A DNA stretch of 10,500 nt from a bacterium (lineage in GTDB: Bacteria; BMS3Abin14), in the NCBI GenBank assembly GCA_022865845.1, contig JALHUC010000173.1, positions 1 through 10,500 on the forward strand, given 5' to 3'. The notes below the pieces were generated by a model. That model worked only from the letters and a program-made list of their open reading frames with translations, was not told where the DNA came from and did no database searches. Position numbers and translations under genes: made by a program. Of the stretch, positions 6,025 to 10,500 are shown one piece after another (the stretch's first letter is position 1; each line of letters starts with the position of its first letter).

Positions 6025-7106
6025 GCCTCGAACTCGACGGCAAGTTCACCGGCATCGACGATCCTTACGGAGCCACAGGGGCTGAGGGATACGGCTCAAT
6101 GTGGGAGCTTTCCGGCAGGGTCATGTACCTGGAAAGCTTCGGCACCCTGGACACGGAATTTCACTGGCTCGGCCAGCTGACCCGATCCACAGGCATAATA
6201 ACCCTGTCCTCACCATCAGCTGACACCCCTTTCCGCAGCCTTAACCTTGAAAAAGTGCATTATGAGGATGATAAGACATCTGTATTTTCCGAGATCGACC
6301 GGCTTTCCCTGAGGTGGAACCCTCCGGGTGTCAGCCTGACAGCCGGAAGACAGGCCATCAGCTGGGGGGAGGCCTTCTACTTCAATGTCGGAGACCTGTT
6401 TGGCGCCTTTCCAGTCACCGAGACCAACCGCCGCTACAAACCCGGTATCGACGCCATGAGCGCAGTGCTGAACCTGGGCCCCTTTTCCGAACTCTCCCTG
6501 GTGGGGGTACCTGCCGAGGAAGAGGATGGCAGCGCCGCAGCTCACCTTCTCTTCCCCCTCGGTCCGGGTACATTGTCCTTCACTGGCGGCCGCGTTCTCA
6601 GCGACTACAAGACTGGAGCCGGCTATACGGTGGATGTAGGGGGTACACAGGTCTACAGTAGCCTGCTGTTGACGAGGACCCAGGAGGATGAAGAGTATTC
6701 CCAGATGGTTGTGGGAGCTCAAAGACAGACCGGCCCCCAAACTTTTCTCATCGGCGAGATCTACCGTAACGGGTGGGGAACCACCGATCCGGATCAGTAT
6801 CCAGACCTGATACTCACCGACGAATACAGGTACGGCCAGGCTCTTACGCTGGGAAGGTACAACATGGCCCTTCAGGTATCACGGCAGGTCAGTCCCCTCA
6901 TGACTCTGACACCGGCCATTTTCGCAAACCTGTCAGACGGCAGCACACTACTGCGCATGGACGGTTCCTGGTCCCTTTCGGACCTGACCGGTCTCACCGG
7001 CGGGCTATTTATCGGGATGGGCGAAAGGCCGGATGCAGGGATACCCCGGAGCGAGTACGGAAGTATACCGATCTCGATCTATGTGGAGGTGGTGCATAGT
7101 ATCTAG
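5937..7106 (+). CDS. Predicted outer-membrane beta-barrel protein of the export cluster
   Basis: 389 residues. The N-terminus has a clear signal peptide: K2, hydrophobic core about 4-20, probable cleavage after CPA (25-27). The remainder is rich in alternating polar/hydrophobic strands ending in tight turns, as in an outer-membrane barrel. The segment LTAGRQAISWGEAFYFNVGDLF (134-155) resembles the GRQ-x3-WG-x-FN-x2-D pattern of porin-like families such as DUF1302 or alginate-export barrels; I place it only by pattern. The last residues (ISIYVEVVHSI) lack the usual terminal aromatic residue, and a GTGCAC repeat begins at the stop codon. The gene follows the ABC ATPase in the same direction, so it may be the outer-membrane end of the route. 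The ribosome site is weak. It may be a specific channel or a lipid-accepting barrel. Confidence 0.75.
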   Translation: MKITLTQILVLTTLCILLLIPAEECPAWVGLELDGKFTGIDDPYGATGAEGYGSMWELSGRVMYLESFGTLDTEFHWLGQLTRSTGIITLSSPSADTPFRSLNLEKVHYEDDKTSVFSEIDRLSLRWNPPGVSLTAGRQAISWGEAFYFNVGDLFGAFPVTETNRRYKPGIDAMSAVLNLGPFSELSLVGVPAEEEDGSAAAHLLFPLGPGTLSFTGGRVLSDYKTGAGYTVDVGGTQVYSSLLLTRTQEDEEYSQMVVGAQRQTGPQTFLIGEIYRNGWGTTDPDQYPDLILTDEYRYGQALTLGRYNMALQVSRQVSPLMTLTPAIFANLSDGSTLLRMDGSWSLSDLTGLTGGLFIGMGERPDAGIPRSEYGSIPISIYVEVVHSI

Positions 7107-7137
7107 TGCACTTGTGCACCAGTGCACCGGTGCACTG
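7105..7137. repeat. GTGCAC octamer array and 18-bp palindrome between convergent genes
   Basis: GTGCAC occurs four times at exact 8-bp spacing (7106, 7114, 7122, 7130). The right part, CAGTGCACCGGTGCACTG (7120-7137), is a perfect palindrome. It overlaps the stop codon of the beta-barrel gene and lies 26 bp from the end of the convergent kinase gene. It may act as a bidirectional terminator, though neither strand has a clear T run. Confidence 0.85.
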
Positions 7138-7162
7138 ATTCTCTAGCCCCTAGACCCTGCCT

Positions 7163-8668
7163 TTACTCATCAAGATGTATCCTGGGAAGCTTGATGGTAA
7201 AAACGGTACCCCCTTCGGTTCCGGAACGGAAGGTGATCTCTCCCATGTGGAGCTTGACGATGCGGCTTACGATGGTCAGGCCCAGACCCGTCCCGACATT
7301 TCCCTTGTCCCTTGCCAGGGAGGTTCGGTAGAACATATCGAAGATTTTTTCCGAATCTTCCTCTTCGATACCTATCCCCGTGTCAGCGATCTGGATACAT
7401 GACACATCACCCTCTTCCCAGGCATCCAAAGTGACCTGACCATCCTTCGGTGTGTACTCGATAGCGTTGGAGAGTATATGCCGCATTGCGCTATAGAGCA
7501 GCTCGCGATCGGCTTCCATTGGTGAGAGGTTGTCTTTGTACCTGAGCGTCAGGGAGATCCCCTTGTCATCCGCCTTGAGCTGGAACTGTTCCCTGATCCT
7601 GGCAAGCTCTTTCACCAGGTTCTGGGGAGTAATGTTCAGTTCATAACCGCCTGAATCCAGGATCGCCAGCTCCCTTACATCGTCAATGAGCCGCTCCAGC
7701 ATTTTCGAATCATGGTTCGCCTCTTCAAGGATCCTCTCCAGGTCAGGGTTATCGCCAATGGGAAGCTCATCAGAAAACCTCTGGAGTACTGACCGTATCC
7801 TTATCAAAGGTTCCCTGAGATCGTCTGAAACAAGGGTAAGGAAGTGCCGCCTCCCATCAAGGGCCCTCCGAAGATCTTCAGCCTGGACCCGGGCCCCATC
7901 GACGAGAATACTGTTATGAATGATCTCGCCGAAATGGTGTCCAAGCATGGTGAACAGGTCCAACTCTTCTTTGGTGAAGATGTAGGCATCCGTAGACACA
8001 ATCCCCATCACACCCAGCACCGTTTCCTTGGAGGACACCGGGAAAAGAGCCACTGACACGATGCCGCTCATATTCAACGCTTGAATAAGAGAATCAGGCA
8101 TGCTGTCCGTCTGCTGAACGACCATGGGCTTCCTGGTTATGAGCACTTCACTGAGGATCGTGTCCTCGATATTCAACAGATCCAGCTGAGCGGAGAACTG
8201 TTCCCAGCCTTCCCATCGCATCTTGATGTTGACCAACCTGTGATCCTCGGATGAATTGATAAAACCGCCGTCAAAACCCATGATGCTGATGACCCGCCCC
8301 AGAAGGTCAGTCCACAGTTCTTCAGGCTTGATACCTGCCTGAAGATTCTCCGTTATGGTGTGGATAGCCATGAGCACCCTGTTCCTTGAACTGAGGGCCT
8401 TCTCACTCTCTTCAAACTTGACGAAGGTGAATACAAGGAAAAACGCGGCTGGAACAAGAAGCTGAATGTATTCCTCAAAAGGCTCTACAAGTGCCTCATA
8501 ACCGACCCACTCCATAAAATTGGGAATGGCGTTTAGCGAAAACAGCACAATGAGAAGCGTCAGGGGTTGGAATAACCTCTTCTGCCTGACTGGTGGCTGG
8601 AGGACGATCCACAAGGCATAGGCAAGAAAGAGAATGCCCAGGAGATCCAGGAAGCTGATGAGGTTCAT
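7163..8668 (-). CDS. Membrane-anchored GAF sensor histidine kinase with altered H-box
   Basis: 501 residues. Three hydrophobic segments (about 5-23, 35-50, 67-84) form the membrane module, a GAF-like domain spans about 105-255, a DHp-type helical region 265-340, and an HATPase_c domain 345-497. The ATPase motifs are intact: N-box ILSNAIEYTP (398-407), G1 DTGIGI (429-434), F-box FDMFYR (443-448) and G2 GTGLGL (459-464). The H-box reads LVSDDLREPL (279-288), where related kinases have S-H-[DE]-L-[RQ]-x-P-L; residue 282 is Asp (GAC), not His. Conventional autophosphorylation is therefore not expected. H275, one heptad upstream, is a conceivable substitute. The start is ATG at 8668, overlapping the upstream stop (ATGA), with AGGGA ahead. 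No response regulator gene is in the window. It converges on the export cluster. Confidence 0.92.
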   Translation of the reverse strand: MNLISFLDLLGILFLAYALWIVLQPPVRQKRLFQPLTLLIVLFSLNAIPNFMEWVGYEALVEPFEEYIQLLVPAAFFLVFTFVKFEESEKALSSRNRVLMAIHTITENLQAGIKPEELWTDLLGRVISIMGFDGGFINSSEDHRLVNIKMRWEGWEQFSAQLDLLNIEDTILSEVLITRKPMVVQQTDSMPDSLIQALNMSGIVSVALFPVSSKETVLGVMGIVSTDAYIFTKEELDLFTMLGHHFGEIIHNSILVDGARVQAEDLRRALDGRRHFLTLVSDDLREPLIRIRSVLQRFSDELPIGDNPDLERILEEANHDSKMLERLIDDVRELAILDSGGYELNITPQNLVKELARIREQFQLKADDKGISLTLRYKDNLSPMEADRELLYSAMRHILSNAIEYTPKDGQVTLDAWEEGDVSCIQIADTGIGIEEEDSEKIFDMFYRTSLARDKGNVGTGLGLTIVSRIVKLHMGEITFRSGTEGGTVFTIKLPRIHLDE

Positions 8669-8961
8669 AGTGTATCCCTGCTCTCATCTGCGCTGCCCAG
8701 CAATATGCGGCGGCAGCCAACAGCCACATACATAGCGCCTGCCGCCGACAGGGAATGCTCCATAATATTGATCAGGTCTTCGAGGAAGAACTCTTCAAGA
8801 TTAGTGAGGAAAAAACTGCCGACTACACAGAAAAACCCATAGGTGATGAAGGCGTAATTGCCACCAAGGAGGGTCCTCCTGTTGTAGATCACATAAAGGA
8901 GAACCAGGAGACAAAGGGAAAGCCCCAGCATTTCGGATGTATTGAGCGTTACACCAGACAT
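8665..8961 (-). CDS. Small membrane protein coupled to the histidine kinase
   Basis: 98 residues from the ATG at 8961, which has GGGGAG five bases upstream; a GTG six bases further out is too close to that site to be used. Two clear membrane helices (about 10-27 and 37-54) are followed by an acidic stretch (NLEEFFLEDLINIMEH, 54-69) and a third hydrophobic segment (71-82) ending in RRILLG. The stop codon overlaps the kinase start, so the two are translationally coupled and probably work together, for example as a sensor accessory subunit. The layout of helix, basic loop, helix, acidic N-x-x-E segment, helix resembles the N-terminal membrane module of the kinase itself. I do not recognise a named family. 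Confidence 0.75.
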   Translation of the reverse strand: MSGVTLNTSEMLGLSLCLLVLLYVIYNRRTLLGGNYAFITYGFFCVVGSFFLTNLEEFFLEDLINIMEHSLSAAGAMYVAVGCRRILLGSADESRDTL

Positions 8962-9043
8962 ATACACTCCCCTCGTTCTTGATATTCTAACCGGTATTTG
9001 GGAGGAAAAAAATCATTTTTCACAATGTTAAATGCCGTGAACC

Positions 9044-9178
9044 GTGATCGGTGATCGGTGATCGGTGATCGGTGAAAGCAAAATATCTGTGCAGAAATGA
9101 TGTCAAGTACGAAAGTCAATTGAATGTTGAATATAGGATGTTGAAGTTGATCATACCGATTACTGATCACCGATTACT
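9044..9178 (+). repeat. GTGATCG heptamer array with inverted partner
   Basis: Four perfect GTGATCG units (9044-9071) are followed by a partial unit. At 9158-9178 GATTACT, GATCACC and GATTACT run in the opposite sense. In plus-strand RNA a 21-bp pairing is possible, with four G-U wobbles and no mismatches (for example 9049-9069 against 9158-9178). About 90 nt separate the arms and hold no gene. The same family occurs after tetR at 1469-1548. Confidence 0.88.
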
Positions 9179-9186
9179 GCTTTTCC

Positions 9187-9214
9187 TTTGGACATTGGAC
9201 ATTGGACTTTGGAC
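9187..9214 (-). repeat. Heptamer array NTTGGAC
   Basis: TTTGGAC, ATTGGAC, ATTGGAC and TTTGGAC are in exact 7-bp register. This is the reverse complement of the GTCCAAN array at 4915-4942. A short forward-orientation remnant (GTCCAAA, GTCCAAA) at 9399-9412 lies inside the 3' end of the next gene. Confidence 0.9.
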
Positions 9215-9264
9215 TGATCCTACATGTCCTTGCATCGCGGCCTTCCGGCGGCTATTATTAAAAG

Positions 9265-9441
9265 ATGGAAGATGAGGCGCCAGCAAGGCAGTGGGATCCG
9301 TGCCTGAAGTGCCAGGGATCGGGTTACCAGGCCATGGGGTGCAATCTCTTTCCTTGTCCGGAATGCAATGGAAAGGGAATCGCCGAGTCCGAAAAAATAG
9401 TCCAAAGTCCAAAATACCAGGTCCCAGAATTAAAACACTGA
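9265..9441 (+). CDS. Small protein with two DnaJ-like CxxCxGxG zinc motifs
   Basis: A 58-residue frame from ATG 9265 to TGA 9439-9441. It contains CLKCQGSG (13-20) and CPECNGKG (31-38), two copies of the CxxCxGxG motif that binds zinc in the cysteine-rich domain of DnaJ and in many small bacterial zinc-ribbon proteins. An extra C26 lies between them. Four motif cysteines at this spacing could hold one Zn2+. The role is unknown; such proteins are often disulfide or chaperone-like helpers. The C-terminal tail IVQSPKYQ is encoded by TCCAAAG repeat units (9399-9412), so the real domain ends near residue 45. No strong ribosome site is visible upstream, which lowers confidence in the start. The motif pair is much better evidence than the longer overlapping frames, which look like shadows. 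Confidence 0.65.
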   Translation: MEDEAPARQWDPCLKCQGSGYQAMGCNLFPCPECNGKGIAESEKIVQSPKYQVPELKH

Positions 9442-9625
9442 GGACCGTTTATTTAGCAGGCGAGGATATTACTGTTCCTTCAGATTAGAAGAATTTCTCC
9501 GGTATGTTTTATAGCTCATTCACATCAGCAAGTCCTATCAAGCCATCAAGACACCAACCAGATTTCCATCCATTCCTTTCTCCTGCATTAGCCCGCAACC
9601 TGTTTGTGTAAGTGAGGCAAGGTTT

Positions 9626-10174
9626 ATGGATCGAGGTACATTGACGAGACCCGGTTCCATTCCGATAGTGGGCCTGCGCAGACCGGGGGGCCTTCCATGG
9701 ATACCGGGGAGATGGATCAGAAAACGTTACTCGCCTGGAGCGTCAGAAGAGCTTGCCAGCCTATTTGGCGCCTATCATTACATCCAATCTATTTTGGACA
9801 TCGAGAAGATCAGATCGAATATTCCCCCTCGCTCCTGTAATGATGCCTGCCACCGGTGCGGCCAATGCTGCGCGGAGCTCCTCCCCGAACCGATATCCGA
9901 CGAAAGAATGCTTCGTTGGACAGACGCCGGGAACCCGGCTCACATGTTCCATGCCCCCATCACGGAAGGTCCCCGGGCAGGGAGATTTTACACCGGCTGG
10001 TATTACCAGGGTGTTAGGCTTAAGATGTGTCCCCTACTGCTCCGCGATCCCGCCACCGGCGACAAGTATTGTGTCGTTTACCATATGGGCGCGGGGCATC
10101 GCCCCCCCGGCTGCGAGGGGTTCAGGCCAAACTGGCCACACTGTGAGGTGAGTCAGAGACCGCTCGTTCCCTGA
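9626..10174 (+). CDS. YkgJ-type CxxCxxCC metal-binding protein
   Basis: 182 residues. The CHRCGQCC motif (75-82) gives the CxxCxxCC signature of the YkgJ family (putative zinc or iron-sulfur chelating proteins). Downstream it has the family's other landmarks: MCPLLLRDPATGDKYCVVYHM (134-154) with C135 and C149, then RPPGCEGFRPNW (159-170) with C163. That matches the usual C-x-[LF]-L ... C-x-[IV]-Y ... RP-x2-C-x2-[FY] layout. The N-terminal 70 residues are basic and unmatched. The function of the family is not settled, and I infer only metal binding in the cytoplasm. AGGCAAGG lies just upstream of the ATG at 9626. The stop codon sits inside a strong hairpin. It follows the small zinc-motif gene in the same direction after 184 bp with no recognisable features, so co-transcription is possible but not shown. 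Confidence 0.88.
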   Translation: MDRGTLTRPGSIPIVGLRRPGGLPWIPGRWIRKRYSPGASEELASLFGAYHYIQSILDIEKIRSNIPPRSCNDACHRCGQCCAELLPEPISDERMLRWTDAGNPAHMFHAPITEGPRAGRFYTGWYYQGVRLKMCPLLLRDPATGDKYCVVYHMGAGHRPPGCEGFRPNWPHCEVSQRPLVP

Positions 10175-10192
10175 AGGAGTTCAGGGAACGAG
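10163..10192 (+). terminator. Strong hairpin overlapping the YkgJ-like gene stop
   Basis: CTCGTTCCCTGAA (10163-10175) pairs perfectly with TTCAGGGAACGAG (10180-10192) over 13 bp with a GGAG tetraloop. The stop codon (10172-10174) lies in the left arm, so the last codons (LVP) come from the hairpin. No T run follows, so it would be a U-less terminator or an mRNA 3'-end stabiliser. Confidence 0.65.
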
Positions 10193-10206
10193 GTACAAAC
10201 CGTTTG

Positions 10207-10238
10207 ACACGGAGACACGGGGACTCGGAGACCCGGAG
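10207..10238 (+). repeat. Octamer array ACACGGAG
   Basis: ACACGGAG, ACACGGGG, ACTCGGAG and ACCCGGAG follow in exact 8-bp register. It resembles the GACGCGGA array at 1605-1620 in unit length and composition, and lies opposite the complementary CGCGTCAC array that follows. Confidence 0.85.
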
Positions 10239-10266
10239 AATTTTCACACCCCCGTCTCTCCTCCAT

Positions 10267-10321
10267 CGCGTCACCGCGTCTGGTTTCTCCCCGCGTCGCC
10301 GCGTCACCGCGTCACCGCGTC
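10267..10321 (-). repeat. Octamer array CGCGTCAC
   Basis: CGCGTCAC plus CGCGTC at 10267-10280, then CGCGTCGC, CGCGTCAC, CGCGTCAC and CGCGTC at 10292-10321, in 8-bp register. Read on the minus strand the unit is GTGACGCG, matching the GACGCGGA family near 1605. The last 180 bases after it show no further array. Confidence 0.88.
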
Positions 10322-10406
10322 CTGTACGTATTTAGCTCTTCCCCTGTTTACTTCCCCCTCAATTGCCTGATATCCTCCCGGAACGAACACGGCCAGTGCC
10401 CTTTTG

Positions 10407-10499
10407 TCAGCTCTCCCCCAGCTGGTCATATGGTTCAATGAACTGCCCATCCACTGAGGTACGCCTTGACCCAAAACAGCTCCCCCGGACCTGACCGGG
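10407..10499 (-). CDS. Possible 3' end of a minus-strand gene (weak)
   Basis: A minus-strand frame entering from the right edge ends at TGA (10409-10407) with a protein-like C-terminus (TSVDGQFIEPYDQLGES). Another minus-strand frame is open further, to about 10306, so I cannot decide between them from 30 codons. No family is recognised. The 80 bases between this stop and the octamer array show nothing else. Confidence 0.25.
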   Translation of the reverse strand, partial: PGQVRGSCFGSRRTSVDGQFIEPYDQLGES

Positions 10500-10500
10500 C

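Larger units (their letters stand above)
8962..9264. other. Repeat-bearing intergenic region upstream of the small membrane gene
   Basis: No gene is recognised here. Reading leftwards toward the minus-strand gene there is a purine-rich ribosome site (rc of 8967-8972) and a TAGAAT-like hexamer near 8984-8989, but no clear -35. Rightward it holds the GTGATCG, GATTACT/GATCACC and NTTGGAC heptamer arrays listed separately, then about 50 bp leading to the small zinc-protein gene. Confidence 0.5.

Noticed and set aside
6216..6740. Minus-strand open frame opposite the beta-barrel gene
   Set aside because: Shadow frame; the plus strand has a signal peptide and barrel-like pattern.
9291..9488. Plus-strand frame of 65 codons overlapping the small zinc-motif gene
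   Set aside because: It lacks any motif, whereas the overlapping frame at 9265 has two CxxCxGxG motifs.
10122..10307. Minus-strand frame of 61 codons at the right end
   Set aside because: Its Arg-rich sequence is a translation of the octamer arrays and of the antisense of the YkgJ-like gene end.

Overview
The window looks like a chromosomal stretch from a Gram-negative, diderm bacterium. The support is an outer-membrane-type beta-barrel with a signal peptide, a periplasmic LolA-like protein, and ATG/GTG starts with purine-rich ribosome sites. Codon use is moderately GC-rich. Gene style and repeat-filled intergenic regions remind me of Deltaproteobacteria/Desulfobacterota-like genomes, but no marker gene here proves that.

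Layout. Positions 1-851 hold no convincing gene. They contain a heptamer array (344-398), a sigma70-like promoter with an 18-bp perfect palindromic operator in its spacer (566-594), and a repeat-filled leader. A plus-strand cluster follows: a TetR-family regulator (852-1466), a LolA-like/outer-membrane lipoprotein-sorting protein (1543-2451), two paralogous FtsX/MacB-type permeases (2448-3677 and 3677-4909, both overlapping their upstream neighbour), an ABC ATPase of the LolD/MacB class (5100-5825), and a predicted outer-membrane beta-barrel (5937-7106). Together these supply an inner-membrane pump, a periplasmic carrier and an outer-membrane component, so I read the cluster as a trans-envelope export route for a lipid or lipophilic compound under TetR control. 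The substrate cannot be read from the sequence.

Convergent to this, on the minus strand, a small membrane protein (8961-8665) is translationally coupled to a membrane-anchored GAF histidine kinase (8668-7163). The expected phospho-acceptor histidine of the kinase H-box is an aspartate. Further right lie a 58-residue protein with two CxxCxGxG zinc motifs (9265-9441) and a YkgJ-type CxxCxxCC protein (9626-10174). The last 326 bases are mostly octamer repeats and a possible 3' end of a minus-strand gene.

The most striking non-genic feature is that nearly every intergenic gap carries a different short tandem array of strict 7-bp or 8-bp period. Several arrays recur in opposite orientation in other gaps and form hairpins. 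They run into gene ends: the ATPase C-terminus, the zinc-protein C-terminus, the apparent N-terminus of the LolA-like protein, and the leader of tetR.
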